From an uncultured Sphingomonas sp. (GTDB taxonomy: Bacteria > Pseudomonadota > Alphaproteobacteria > Sphingomonadales > Sphingomonadaceae), in NCBI RefSeq assembly GCF_934560975.1, contig NZ_CAKTFO010000009.1, positions 1 through 64,000 of the forward strand: a stretch of DNA of 64,000 nucleotides, in the 5' to 3' direction. Positions 25,609 through 38,924 of the stretch are shown piece by piece. Positions within the stretch are counted from its first letter, which is position 1. Each line of letters begins with the position of its first letter. Made by a program: the position numbers and the translations under genes. A model generated the notes under the pieces. It saw nothing but the letters and a program-made list of their open reading frames with translations. It did not search any database and was not told the origin of the DNA.

Positions 25609-26801
25609 TCCTGCCAAACATGCCGTGGCGGCAGCGAGCCGGGTTGGACCGGCTGATCGCGGCGTTGGGCGGCGCGGCCGGCGAGGTGCGCTATGTCGGC
25701 GGCGCCGTGCGCGATACGGTGCTGGGCCTGCCCGTGTCGGACCTGGACCTGGCCACCATCCACCCGCCGCAGGTGGTGATGCAGCGCGTGCAGGCGGCCG
25801 GGCTGACGGCCGTACCGACCGGCATCGCCCACGGCACGGTCACCGTCGTTCTCGGCAACGAGCCGGTGGAGGTCACCACGCTGCGGCGCGACGTGGCCAC
25901 CGATGGCCGCCATGCCGAGGTCGCCTTCACCGACGACTGGCAGGCGGACGCCGCGCGGCGCGACTTCACCATCAACGCCCTGTTCGCCGATCCGGTGAGC
26001 GGCGCCATCGTCGACTATTTCCAGGGGCTGGCCGATCTGGACAGCGGCGTGGTGCGCTTCATCGGCGATCCGCTGGTGCGCATCGCGGAGGATCATCTGC
26101 GCATCCTCCGCTTCTTCCGCTTCCATGCGCGTTTCGGGCGCGCGGCACCGGATGCCGCCGGGCTTGCCGCCTGCGCGGCCCGGGCGCGCGACCTGATGGC
26201 GCTGTCCCGCGAGCGGATCGCGCAGGAATTGCTGAAGCTGCTGGCGGTGGCCGATCCGGTGCCGACGGCGCGGCTGATGGTGGATCATGGCATCTTTTTG
26301 CCCGTTCTGCCCGAAATTACGGGCCATGGCGTCGAACAACTCGCCCGCCTGGTGCGGCGCGAAGGCGAAGGCGACGGCGGGGACGCGGTCCGGCGCCTTG
26401 CCGCCCTGCTGCCCCATGACTCCGCCGTGGCGGAGGCGGTCGCCTGTCGGCTCAAGCTTTCCAATGCCCAGCGCAAGCGGATGATGTTGGCGGCGGAGCC
26501 GACGATCGACGCCGCCCCGCGCACGCTGGCCCACGCGATCGGCGTGGAGGCGGCGCGCGATCGCCTGCTGCTGCATGCGCCGCCGACGGCGCTGGAGGAT
26601 GCGCTCGCCCAGCTACGGGGATGGACCCTGCCACGCTTTCCGCTCACCGGCGGTCAGTTGATCGCCTTGGGGCTGTCGCCCGGCCCGATCGTCGCCAGGA
26701 CGCTGCAAGCCATCGAACGACAATGGGTCGCGGAGGGTTTTCCGGAGGCGGAGCGGACCGGGGAGCTGGCCCGCAATGCCGTGGCTCAGGCGCTGCGCTG
26801 A
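25605..26801 (+). CDS. cca: CCA tRNA nucleotidyltransferase
   Basis: The 398-residue class II nucleotidyltransferase adds or repairs the CCA end of tRNAs. It has the nucleotidyltransferase signature YVGGAVRDTVLG, the catalytic DLDLAT acidic motif, and the following RRDFTINALFADP and LRFFRFHARFG motifs that select CTP and ATP. The ATG at 25605 overlaps the NUDIX stop. Its 3' end overlaps the convergent GGDEF-EAL gene by 16 nt. Confidence 0.94.
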   Translation: MILPNMPWRQRAGLDRLIAALGGAAGEVRYVGGAVRDTVLGLPVSDLDLATIHPPQVVMQRVQAAGLTAVPTGIAHGTVTVVLGNEPVEVTTLRRDVATDGRHAEVAFTDDWQADAARRDFTINALFADPVSGAIVDYFQGLADLDSGVVRFIGDPLVRIAEDHLRILRFFRFHARFGRAAPDAAGLAACAARARDLMALSRERIAQELLKLLAVADPVPTARLMVDHGIFLPVLPEITGHGVEQLARLVRREGEGDGGDAVRRLAALLPHDSAVAEAVACRLKLSNAQRKRMMLAAEPTIDAAPRTLAHAIGVEAARDRLLLHAPPTALEDALAQLRGWTLPRFPLTGGQLIALGLSPGPIVARTLQAIERQWVAEGFPEAERTGELARNAVAQALR

Positions 26802-28510
26802 CGGAAATAGTTGAGCGCGCAGGATTCGGCCAGCGGCTTGGCGAAGAGGTAGCCCTGCCCCGTCGTGCAGCCGAGTTCGGTCAGCGTCCGTTCGGCCGCC
26901 TCTGTTTCGATCCCCTCGGCAGTGGTGGACATGCCAAGGGTGCGCGCCAGGCTGAGGATCGCGCGGATGATCGCCACCGAATCGCCATTCTCGTGCATGT
27001 CGGTCACGAAGCTACGGTCGATCTTGAGGATATCGATCGGCAGCCGCTGGAGGTAGGCGAGGCTGGAATAGCCGGTGCCGAAATCGTCCATCGCGACCCG
27101 GCAGCCATGGTCGTGCAATGCGCGCAGGACCCGGTTGGCGCGATCGGGATCAGCGACGATGGAGCTTTCGGTCAACTCCAGCGTCAACCGGTCGCCGGTG
27201 ATACGATGGTGCGCCAGGGTGTCGCGAACGGCGGTGTCGAGCGTGTCGCGGGCCAGCTGCACCGGGGACACGTTGACGCACAGCTTGACCGGCAAAAGCG
27301 TGCCCTGTTCGCGGTCCCATTGCGCAAGCGTGCGCATGGTCGCATCCAGCGCCCAGCGGCCGAGCGGCACGATCAGGCCACATTCCTCCGCCACCGAGAT
27401 AAATTCGGTCGGCGCGATCATGCCCAGGTCCGGATGCTGCCAGCGGGCCAGCGCCTCGAACCCCGAGACGCGGCCGCTTTGCAGGTCGATCAGCGGCTGG
27501 AATGCCAGCGTCAGCTCGTCCCGATCGATGGCGCGGCGGAGCTGCGTTTCCAGCATGAAGCGGCGGCGGGCCTGGCTCGCCTCGCCCGAGCGATACAGTT
27601 CGATCCGGGCCGACGCCTTGGCCCGCTTCAACGCGACATGGGCGTTGCGCAGCAGGTCGCCCGACGCCTTCACCGTCTCGTCCCTGACCGCGCAGCCGAT
27701 CGAGCAATCCACGCGGATCTCAAGGTCGGACAAGCGGACCGGCGGCGCCAAGGCGGCGAGCAGGCGCTGGGCGATGACCACGGCTTCGTCGCCGTCCACA
27801 TCGCGCAGCAGCACGCCGAACTCGTCCCCGCCCATGCGTGCGAGCAGGTCACCCGCGCGGAGAGCCGAGACCAGCCTGCGCGCGGCGGTGATGATCAGTT
27901 CGTCGCCGGCCAGCGCACCGACACATTCGTTGATGCGGCTGAAGCGGTTGAGGTCCACGGAGAGGATGGAGAAACGACCATCCGGCGCATGATCGATCGC
28001 CTCGTCCACGGCCTCGCCGAAGGCGACGCGATTGGGCAGGCCGGTGAGGCTGTCGTGCAGCATCTCCGCGCGGAGGCTGCGCTCCGTTTCCACCTCCGCC
28101 GTTCGGTCGACCAGGGTCACCAGCGCGCGGCGGTCATGCCCGCCCTGCGGCTGCATCCGCGACAGGCACAGCTGGAAGGTGCGGCCACCGATGCCGGGCT
28201 CCCGCCATTCCTGGGCCAGCCGCCCCTCCTCGCCGTGCAGGAACGCACGGACGGGATCGATCAGACCGGCCAGCTTCTCCGGGCAGTCCCCGCTCTTGAC
28301 CAGGCGGCGGAACGGCAGGTTGCTGGCGGCGAGCTTGGCCGTGCCCGCATCCAGCAGCACCAGCGCCGCCGGAATGTGGATGGCATCCAGATAGTCCTGC
28401 CGCGCATGAGCCAGCAACGGATCGACATCCGCAATCTCCACCGCAATCAACGGAGCGGTATCGAGCGGCGCCGAATGGATCGTGTCCGGTTTGAGGCTGG
28501 CGAACTGCAT
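26786..28510 (-). CDS. GGDEF-EAL bifunctional c-di-GMP enzyme
   Basis: The 574-residue cytoplasmic protein has a PAS-like N-terminal region (about 40-135), a GGDEF domain with intact GGDEF at 227-231, and an EAL domain with EAL at 352-354 and the later MDDFGTGYSSL motif. An inhibitory RxxD site (RAGD, 218-221) lies five residues before GGDEF, so product inhibition is likely. Both catalytic motifs are complete, so it could make and degrade c-di-GMP. Net direction cannot be predicted. It converges with cca and follows parC. Confidence 0.92.
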   Translation of the reverse strand: MQFASLKPDTIHSAPLDTAPLIAVEIADVDPLLAHARQDYLDAIHIPAALVLLDAGTAKLAASNLPFRRLVKSGDCPEKLAGLIDPVRAFLHGEEGRLAQEWREPGIGGRTFQLCLSRMQPQGGHDRRALVTLVDRTAEVETERSLRAEMLHDSLTGLPNRVAFGEAVDEAIDHAPDGRFSILSVDLNRFSRINECVGALAGDELIITAARRLVSALRAGDLLARMGGDEFGVLLRDVDGDEAVVIAQRLLAALAPPVRLSDLEIRVDCSIGCAVRDETVKASGDLLRNAHVALKRAKASARIELYRSGEASQARRRFMLETQLRRAIDRDELTLAFQPLIDLQSGRVSGFEALARWQHPDLGMIAPTEFISVAEECGLIVPLGRWALDATMRTLAQWDREQGTLLPVKLCVNVSPVQLARDTLDTAVRDTLAHHRITGDRLTLELTESSIVADPDRANRVLRALHDHGCRVAMDDFGTGYSSLAYLQRLPIDILKIDRSFVTDMHENGDSVAIIRAILSLARTLGMSTTAEGIETEAAERTLTELGCTTGQGYLFAKPLAESCALNYFRQRSA

Positions 28511-28551
28511 CAAGGGCCCCGTAGCCGCAGGAGAGTTAAGATTCCGTCAGT

Positions 28552-30810
28552 CTAAACCGTTGGACGGGCGAAACGATTGTCCCGGGGAAAGCCGGTAGGC
28601 GGCATCCGCCCAGCCGCACCCCGCGCCGCGCGCCACGGCCCCAGCTCGCTCTCGGTCCGGACGCGGCCGCTCTCGCCACCCATCGGCCAGGTCATGCCGT
28701 CCGCGAACCGGAAGGTGGTGGCGTCGGACAGCCCGCCGTCGCGATAACGCTGCAATTGCGTGCCCTGTCCGCGCGACATTTCGGGCAGTTCGGTCAAGGG
28801 AAACACCACCAGCTTGCGATTGTCGCCGATGACAGCAACATAATCGTCGTCCGCGCCGACCGGCTGCGCCACCCGCAGGCTGGCGCCGGTGCGCAGGTTG
28901 ACGACCTGGCGGCCCTTGCGAGTTTCCCCCACGATGTCGTCCACCTTGGCGAGGAAGCCCTTGCCGTCGCTGGCCGCGAACAGCAGCCTTTGCCCGGGCC
29001 GGGCCGGCAGCAGGGTGGCGATGCCTGCCTCCCCGTCCAGGTCGACCATCAGCCGCACCGGCTCGCCAAAGCCGCGCCCACCGGGCAATTTATCGGCGGC
29101 AAGGGTGTAGACCCGGCCCGATCCGGCGATCAGCAGCAGCCTGTCCGTGGTCTGGGCGTGGAAGGCGAAAGCGGGGCCATCCCCTTCCTTGAACTTCAAT
29201 GCCTCGGCCGAGGCGAGGTCGATATGGCCCTTCATCGCCCGGATCCAGCCACGCTGGGACAGGATGACCGAGATCGGCTCGCGCTCGATCATCGCCTCCA
29301 GCGGGATTTCGCGGGCAGGCCCCTGCTCCTCGATCAGGGTGCGGCGACGGCCGAGTTCCGTCTCCGGTCCGTAGCGGTCGCGCAGCTTGACGAGGTCGCG
29401 CTTCAGCCGCGTGCGCTGGCGGGCGGGATTGTCGACCAGGGCCGTCAGTTCGCCCGCTTCCTTGTCGAGCGTGGCGCGCTCCTTGCGCAGCTCCATCTCC
29501 TCCAGCTTGCGGAGCGAGCGCAGGCGCATGTTGAGGATCGCCTCGGCCTGGCGGTCGGTCAGGTCGAATTCGGCCATCAGCAGGGGCTTGGGCTCGTCCT
29601 CCTCGCGGATGATCTGGATCACGCGATCAAGGTTGAGATAGGTGACGAGGTAGCCGTCGAGCAGCTCGATCCGGTCGGCGATCTTGGCCAGACGATGCCG
29701 CGCGCGGCGCACCATCACCTCGAACTGGTGGTCGACCCAGCCCGCAAGTGCCTGTTTCAGCGACATGACCCTGGGCGTGCGATCGCGATCCAGCACGTTG
29801 AGGTTGAGCGGGATGCGCACCTCCAGGTCGGTCAGCCGGAACAGGCTGTCCACCAGCACCTGAGGATCGACGGTACGCGCGCGCGGCTCCAGCACGATGC
29901 GGATCTGGGCGTCGCTCTCGTCCCGCACGTCAGCCAGGATCGGCAGCTTCTTGTCATTGATCAGGACAGCGATCTGCTCGATCAGCTTGGCCTTGGGCAC
30001 CTGATACGGGATTTCGGAGATCACCGCTACCCAGGTGCCACGCCCCTGATCCTCGACCGACCAGCGCGCGCGGACGCGGAAGCCGCCGCGCCCGGTGGCG
30101 TAGGATTCGGCAATCGCCGCCTCGCTATCGACCATGATCCCGCCGGTCGGAAAATCCGGCCCCTTGACGAAGCGCATCAGTTCGCGCGGGTCGCCTTCGG
30201 GCTGGTCAATCAGGTGGATGGCGGCATCGATCAGCTCGGCCGCATTGTGCGGCGGGATGCTGGTCGCCATGCCGACGGCGATGCCGCTCGCCCCGTTGGC
30301 GAGCAGGTTGGGGAACAGGCCGGGCATCAGCTCCGGCTCCTGCTCCTCATTGTTGTAGGTCGGGCGGAAGCCGACGGCGTCCTCGTCCAGCCCCGCCATC
30401 AGGTCGATCGCGACCTGGGTCAGCCGCGCCTCGGTATAACGATAGGCGGCGGCATTATCGCCGTCGATGTTGCCGAAATTGCCCTGGCCGTCGACCAACG
30501 GGTAACGCAGCGCAAAATCCTGCGCCAGGCGGACCATCGCGTCATAGACGGAGGCGTCGCCATGCGGGTGATATTTGCCGATGACGTCGCCCACGACGCG
30601 CGCCGACTTCTTGTAGGCGGCGCCCGGATCCATCCGCAGCAGGCGCATCGCCCACAGCAGCCGGCGATGGACCGGCTTCAACCCGTCACGCACGTCCGGC
30701 AGCGAGCGCGCCGTGATCGTGGACAGGGCATAGACCAGATACCGCTCCGACAAGGCGCTGTCGAACGGAGCCTCGACGATCTGGTTGGAGGGGGCAGCGG
30801 TGTCGGTCAT
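28552..30810 (-). CDS. parC: DNA topoisomerase IV subunit A
   Basis: The 752-residue type IIA subunit decatenates chromosomes with ParE. The N-terminal winged-helix and tower region includes YALSTITARSLPDVRDGLKP and a GKYHPHGDASVYD segment, with the catalytic Tyr at residue 125 (YRYTEARL). In the quinolone pocket the residue equivalent to E. coli ParC Ser80 is Ala86, and the Glu84 equivalent is Asp90. The C-terminal domain is short and beta-rich, as expected for ParC. The ATG at 30810 fits; starts further upstream are not conserved. parE is not in the window. Confidence 0.96.
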   Translation of the reverse strand: MTDTAAPSNQIVEAPFDSALSERYLVYALSTITARSLPDVRDGLKPVHRRLLWAMRLLRMDPGAAYKKSARVVGDVIGKYHPHGDASVYDAMVRLAQDFALRYPLVDGQGNFGNIDGDNAAAYRYTEARLTQVAIDLMAGLDEDAVGFRPTYNNEEQEPELMPGLFPNLLANGASGIAVGMATSIPPHNAAELIDAAIHLIDQPEGDPRELMRFVKGPDFPTGGIMVDSEAAIAESYATGRGGFRVRARWSVEDQGRGTWVAVISEIPYQVPKAKLIEQIAVLINDKKLPILADVRDESDAQIRIVLEPRARTVDPQVLVDSLFRLTDLEVRIPLNLNVLDRDRTPRVMSLKQALAGWVDHQFEVMVRRARHRLAKIADRIELLDGYLVTYLNLDRVIQIIREEDEPKPLLMAEFDLTDRQAEAILNMRLRSLRKLEEMELRKERATLDKEAGELTALVDNPARQRTRLKRDLVKLRDRYGPETELGRRRTLIEEQGPAREIPLEAMIEREPISVILSQRGWIRAMKGHIDLASAEALKFKEGDGPAFAFHAQTTDRLLLIAGSGRVYTLAADKLPGGRGFGEPVRLMVDLDGEAGIATLLPARPGQRLLFAASDGKGFLAKVDDIVGETRKGRQVVNLRTGASLRVAQPVGADDDYVAVIGDNRKLVVFPLTELPEMSRGQGTQLQRYRDGGLSDATTFRFADGMTWPMGGESGRVRTESELGPWRAARGAAGRMPPTGFPRDNRFARPTV

Positions 30811-30896
30811 CACCAGCGGAGGTAGCAGCGGACGGCGCACAAAGCGAGAACCTGAGCGAATCCCGGGCGGTCGCCCGCTGCTCTACCCTTCGGAGG

Positions 30897-32561
<1,665 letters not shown>

Positions 32562-32620
32562 GGCAATCTCCTGTGTCGCGCAAGGCCATAGCGGCTGTGC
32601 GGAACGAGGCCAGCCCTGCG

Positions 32621-32649
32621 TTGCGAGCTGGGCCGGTATCCGCTATAGG
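32621..32649 (+). promoter_or_regulatory. Sigma70-type promoter of purC
   Basis: TTGCGA (32621-32626) and TATAGG (32644-32649) are separated by 17 nt. The predicted transcription start lies near 32656, immediately before a GC-rich hairpin. Confidence 0.5.
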
Positions 32650-32658
32650 GATGGCCTT

Positions 32659-32704
32659 CGCCCCGCTCGCGCCGTTGACGGCCGCGTCGGGGCGCTTCTC
32701 TTTT
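32659..32704 (+). promoter_or_regulatory. Terminator-like hairpin in the purC leader
   Basis: CGCCCCG (32659-32665) pairs with CGGGGCG (32688-32694), and the interior pairs further (CGCG/CGCG and CCG/CGG) around a TTGA loop. The pyrimidine-rich CTTCTCTTTT follows. It sits at the predicted 5' end of the purC mRNA, so it could attenuate transcription or protect the transcript. Confidence 0.5.
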
Positions 32705-32723
32705 CGGTCCCTTGGGAGAGCCC

Positions 32724-33500
32724 ATGACCCGCCGCCGCCAAATCTACGAAGGCAAGGCCAAGATCCTGTACGAGGGTCCTGAGCCGGGCACGCTGATCCA
32801 ATATTTCAAGGACGACGCGACCGCCTTCAACGCCCAGAAGAAGGGCACCATCAGCGGCAAGGGCGTGCTGAACAACCGCATCAGCGAGCATGTGTTCACC
32901 ATGCTCGCGAATATCGGCGTGCCGACCCACTTCATCCGCCGCCTGAACATGCGCGAACAGCTGATCCGGCAGGTCGAGATCGTGCCGATCGAGGTGGTGA
33001 TCCGCAACGTGGCGGCCGGTTCGCTGACCAAGCGGCTGGGGATCGAGGAAGGCAAGCAATTGCCGCGCACGATCATCGAATATTATTACAAGGACGATGC
33101 GCTGGGCGACCCGCTGGTCAGCGAGGAGCATATCGCCTGCTTCGGCTGGGCCAGCCAGGAGGAGATGCACGACATCGCCGACATGGCGATTCGCGTGAAC
33201 GATTTCATGTCGGGCCTGTTCGCGGGCGTCGGCATCCGCCTGGTCGACTTCAAGCTGGAGTTCGGCCGCATCTGGGACAATGATTACAGCCGCATCATCC
33301 TGGCGGACGAAATCAGCCCCGACGGCTGCCGCCTGTGGGACATGGAATCGGGCGAGAAGCTGGACAAGGACCGCTTCCGCCAGGATCTGGGCGGCGAGGT
33401 CGAGGCCTATCAGGAAATCGCCCGTCGCCTGGGCCTGCTGCGCGAGGGCGAGAATACCGTCCTCGACATGGCGGAACATCGCAAGAATCGCGGAAAGTAA
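32724..33500 (+). CDS. purC: Phosphoribosylaminoimidazole-succinocarboxamide synthase
   Basis: The 258-residue SAICAR synthetase (purine pathway, ATP and Asp dependent) shows IYEGKAKILYEG, VPIEVVIRNVAAGSL, LVDFKLEFG and the final DEISPDGCRLWD segments that define PurC. The ATG at 32724 has GGGAG upstream and is preferred over a TTG four codons earlier. It is monocistronic or leads into the small exported protein 25 nt downstream. Confidence 0.96.
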   Translation: MTRRRQIYEGKAKILYEGPEPGTLIQYFKDDATAFNAQKKGTISGKGVLNNRISEHVFTMLANIGVPTHFIRRLNMREQLIRQVEIVPIEVVIRNVAAGSLTKRLGIEEGKQLPRTIIEYYYKDDALGDPLVSEEHIACFGWASQEEMHDIADMAIRVNDFMSGLFAGVGIRLVDFKLEFGRIWDNDYSRIILADEISPDGCRLWDMESGEKLDKDRFRQDLGGEVEAYQEIARRLGLLREGENTVLDMAEHRKNRGK

Positions 33501-33524
33501 CGGCCGGTGATGCGTTGGGGCGTG

Positions 33525-33884
33525 ATGGATCGCACTCTCGCCATCGCCCTCTGCCTGCTGGCCGTGCCGCAGCTTGCCGCTGCCGCGCCCGCTCCGTCAC
33601 TGATATCGACCCAGTTCAACTGCGACGCGCTGACCGTGTCGCAGAAGCTGGACAAGACGGTCGCGCAGGAGCTGGAACCCGCCCACTCGCTGGAGGCGGC
33701 GCAGGCGGTGTTGACGCGGCATGGCGTGCCGTTCCAGCGCAGCCAGGGTATGATGACCATGAGCGGCGTGCCGGCAAAGGTGCTGGAGCAGATCAACACC
33801 CTGCCCCAGGGCGAGCCGATCGTTCTGCCGAATGGCGAGGGCGTGGCGATCTGCGTGCTGCGGCCCTCCGCCGACTCCTATTGA
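33525..33884 (+). CDS. Small exported protein of unknown function
   Basis: The predicted 119-residue protein begins with a signal peptide (MDRTLAIALCLLAVPQLAAAA), after which the mature part has two cysteines (FNCDAL and AICVLRP) that may form a disulfide. Starts at 33510 or 33507 are also possible, but 33525 places the signal peptide at the N-terminus and has GGGG upstream. I do not recognise the family. It follows purC on the same strand. Confidence 0.65.
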   Translation: MDRTLAIALCLLAVPQLAAAAPAPSLISTQFNCDALTVSQKLDKTVAQELEPAHSLEAAQAVLTRHGVPFQRSQGMMTMSGVPAKVLEQINTLPQGEPIVLPNGEGVAICVLRPSADSY

Positions 33885-33932
33885 CGCCTGCTCCCGCTCC
33901 ACATTGCCGAGGCGGGCGGGCCGTGCCAGGTT

Positions 33933-34187
33933 ATGCGCCGGAGGTTGCCCGTGATCCGTCGCCTGTTTCTTGACCATCCCGCCAGTGTAGGCGAAAGCTA
34001 TCGTGCGCATTTCAAGGTGGCGGCGAGGTTTGGCGGATCCATGCTGTTCGGGGCGGCGGCCGCCTTCGTCCACGCCATCATCCCCGCTTTGTGCCAGCGC
34101 ACCGCCAGCAGCACGGTGAAGCGGCTGCACGGCCGCCTGGCCGCCGATCCGCAGCGCGACGGCAAACGCCCCGACTTCGAAATCTGA
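33933..34187 (+). CDS. DUF6356 family small membrane protein
   Basis: The 84-residue protein contains the DUF6356 core, FLDHPASVGESYRAHFKVAA followed by a hydrophobic segment (about 36-53) and ALCQRTASSTVKRLH. The family is typical of sphingomonads and related alphaproteobacteria. Its role is not known. A GTG at 33951 is an alternative start. It lies between the exported protein and gyrA. Confidence 0.8.
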   Translation: MRRRLPVIRRLFLDHPASVGESYRAHFKVAARFGGSMLFGAAAAFVHAIIPALCQRTASSTVKRLHGRLAADPQRDGKRPDFEI

Positions 34188-34235
34188 CACCCACGGCCGG
34201 GATGAAGGATCACCGGGCGCTCCAGTAGACTCGCG

Positions 34236-34247
34236 CGCGTATACGCG
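34236..34247. promoter_or_regulatory. Palindrome in the gyrA upstream region
   Basis: CGCGTATACGCG is a perfect 12-bp palindrome about 100 nt before the gyrA start, inside a region of alternating GC steps (GCGCGCG nearby). It could be a protein site or a supercoiling-sensitive element. Confidence 0.35.
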
Positions 34248-34348
34248 TACGCCCGCGCGCGGGGTGGTGTTCCGCACCCTCAACGATTACATGACGACCA
34301 TGCGTCCACGGGGCGCGATTCTACTCATCACGCACTGGATACAGCCCC

Positions 34349-37150
<2,802 letters not shown>

Positions 37151-37185
37151 CGCGGCCGCCCTGCCCATCCCGAACCGACACCGAT

Positions 37186-37206
37186 CCCCGCCCACCCGTG
37201 GCGGGG
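37186..37206 (+). terminator. Hairpin after gyrA
   Basis: CCCCGCC and GGCGGGG form a 7-bp stem with a 7-nt loop 36 nt after the gyrA stop. There is no U-run, so it may be a weak or Rho-assisted terminator. Confidence 0.4.
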
Positions 37207-37261
37207 TCGGAACAAGTCAGGGGGTCACGGCGCTTGGCCGCTGAAGAATGTGGAGACGTGG

Positions 37262-37609
37262 ATGCCCGATGTGATCGCCTACAAGGTTCTGACCGCCGAC
37301 CAGCTGGAGGCGTTGGAGCGCGAGGGCCGCTTCGCCGGCGCGCCCGTGGATCTGGCCGATGGCTATATCCACCTGTCCACCGCCGACCAGCTGGCCGGCA
37401 CGATCGACAAGCATTTTGCGGGCCAGGACGACCTGCAACTCGCAGCGGTCGACCTCGAAGCTCTGGGCGAGGCGGTAAAGTGGGACGAATCGCGCGGCGG
37501 GCAGCTCTTCCCCCACGTCTATGCGCCGCTGACCCTGGACATCGTGTTGGCCTATAGCCCGCTCGCCTATGAGCCGGACGGGAGCATCCGCCTGCCTGTC
37601 GCCGGCTAA
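37262..37609 (+). CDS. DUF952 domain protein
   Basis: The 115-residue protein carries the DUF952 signature: YKVLTADQLEALEREGRF, then DGYIHLSTADQLAGT and GGQLFPHVYAPL. The family is small, cytoplasmic and uncharacterised. The ATG at 37262 is used in place of a GTG four codons earlier. It follows gyrA on the same strand and marks the end of the core block before a lower-GC patch. Confidence 0.88.
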   Translation: MPDVIAYKVLTADQLEALEREGRFAGAPVDLADGYIHLSTADQLAGTIDKHFAGQDDLQLAAVDLEALGEAVKWDESRGGQLFPHVYAPLTLDIVLAYSPLAYEPDGSIRLPVAG

Positions 37610-37734
37610 CACATCGAAGTCAGGAACCCGCAAACTGATACGGCAGCTAACGCTCCGAAGTTGGCCGTCAGGTAGATCGTCGCGGCATCCCAGAGCCGGT
37701 CATCAGGGCAAGCCGCAGCAGCCCCTTTCTCCAT
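37606..37734 (-). CDS. Possible 42-residue membrane microprotein
   Basis: The frame encodes MEKGAAAACPDDRLWDAA followed by one hydrophobic segment ending FGALAAVSVCGFLTSMC. It converges with the DUF952 gene and overlaps its stop. No clear ribosome site precedes the ATG, and no homolog is recognised. It is listed because the hydrophobic segment is plausible and the surrounding region has no better gene. Confidence 0.25.
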   Translation of the reverse strand: MEKGAAAACPDDRLWDAATIYLTANFGALAAVSVCGFLTSMC

Positions 37735-37929
37735 GTTCGACAAACCGTTTCGGCAAGACCCATCGGGAACGGTTCTCGGGAAAGCGGTCCGGCCAGACGC
37801 ATCGGGGAGTCCGATCCCGTATCGGCTATCCCGCTGAACTTTCCCGATCGGCAACGTAGGGCATCAGTCACGGTTCGCCTTCGGCGGCCAACCGTGTTCG
37901 CTCGAAAGTGGCTTGCCGATGTTGGGCGT
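37735..37929. other. Non-coding stretch with an imperfect direct repeat
   Basis: No gene is convincing here. Two imperfect copies of AGAC(C/G)CATCGGG, near 37758 and 37796, lie about 40 bases apart. GC content is lower than in the flanking core genes. Confidence 0.3.
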
Positions 37930-38412
37930 TTACCGTTGCGATCGTGTCTGGTGAAGACCGAGGCCGATCAGCACACCAATGGCGAGGACGACCGGTGATC
38001 CCGCTGCAAACCAGTCACCGGTGACGATCATCTTACCGACGGGCGTTCGCCATTCTCTTCGGCGGGCGGCGATGAACGGCACAACCAGCAAGCCTCGCAC
38101 AAAGAAAATGACCGCGAAAAGCCCGAGTGCGCAGCGGAGGACAGTCATCTTGGCCGTTTTGCGGGCCACCAGAATGCAGGATAGTGCCAAGCCGATCAGC
38201 AACGCCGCGATAGCGAGCTTGCCGAGGAGAGCGGGCCAGCTTCCGGCCGCAGCGGAAGAGACAATCGGCGGCGGCGCTCCCAACGCCGCCATCCATCGCG
38301 GGCCTTTGAACCACGCGGCGAGATGCACCGCGGCGCCGGCGATCAATCCGCCGGGGGCCAGATCAAAAGCCAGTATAGGCGCGACGCGTGTAGTGCTCAT
38401 GCAATACACCAT
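37930..38412 (-). CDS. Multi-pass membrane protein of unknown function
   Basis: The 160-residue protein has about four hydrophobic segments (near 14-34, 62-85, 94-115 and 134-153), with basic residues on the intervening loops (ARKTAK and AARRREWR). No domain is recognised. It is in the lower-GC patch between gyrA/DUF952 and ampG, and is followed on the same strand by nothing obvious. Met at 38412 or 38400 could be the start. Confidence 0.55.
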   Translation of the reverse strand: MVYCMSTTRVAPILAFDLAPGGLIAGAAVHLAAWFKGPRWMAALGAPPPIVSSAAAGSWPALLGKLAIAALLIGLALSCILVARKTAKMTVLRCALGLFAVIFFVRGLLVVPFIAARRREWRTPVGKMIVTGDWFAAGSPVVLAIGVLIGLGLHQTRSQR

Positions 38413-38505
38413 CAGCCTGCGCTCCCTTGGTGCAAGTCTTTGTCCGCTTTCTCACTCCACCATGGCTTCGGCCCTCCCGCTCGCCCTTCGGCCGTGGGAC
38501 TTGGC

Positions 38506-38682
38506 TCAAGGACGAGTGGGACGAGACTTCCTGGAAAAGGAACAAATCGCCAATCCAAGGGCCAGAAGGAGGGGGAAGAGGTAGAGCGCCGCCTTCGACG
38601 ACGGCGACTCTGTGGCACCGTGCCAGAAGGCCAGTACGGCGATGACGGCACCCAGTGCCATAAACGGGATCAGCTTACGCAT
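38506..38682 (-). CDS. Small two-helix membrane protein
   Basis: The 58-residue protein begins MRKLIPFMALGAVIAVLAFW and has a second hydrophobic stretch (AALYLFPLLLALGLAICSF) before a basic tail. GAGG lies about nine bases before the ATG, which supports the start. It lies 93 nt upstream of the larger membrane protein on the same strand. No family is recognised. Confidence 0.5.
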   Translation of the reverse strand: MRKLIPFMALGAVIAVLAFWHGATESPSSKAALYLFPLLLALGLAICSFSRKSRPTRP

Positions 38683-38924
38683 CGGTCTTATCCTCAACTC
38701 CCTTATCGACAGCATGGCGAGCCTAGCAATTCCCTTGACGGGTGTCAGGCGAGCGCAGCGTCCGCAATCCCGCTTCTCGATCCTTTTTGAAAGGCGGCTA
38801 TCATCGCCTGCCTCCCTGAAAGCCGCCATCCCGCTCACCACCGATCACAGCCGTTAGCATGTGTGGGCCCACAGCTTGGGTCGAGCGATGACGGGCTTCG
38901 CACAAAATGTCCCCGACGCGCCGC

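Noticed and set aside
28756..30825. A 689-codon frame opposite parC
   Set aside because: It mirrors parC codon bias and contains no recognisable protein motif.
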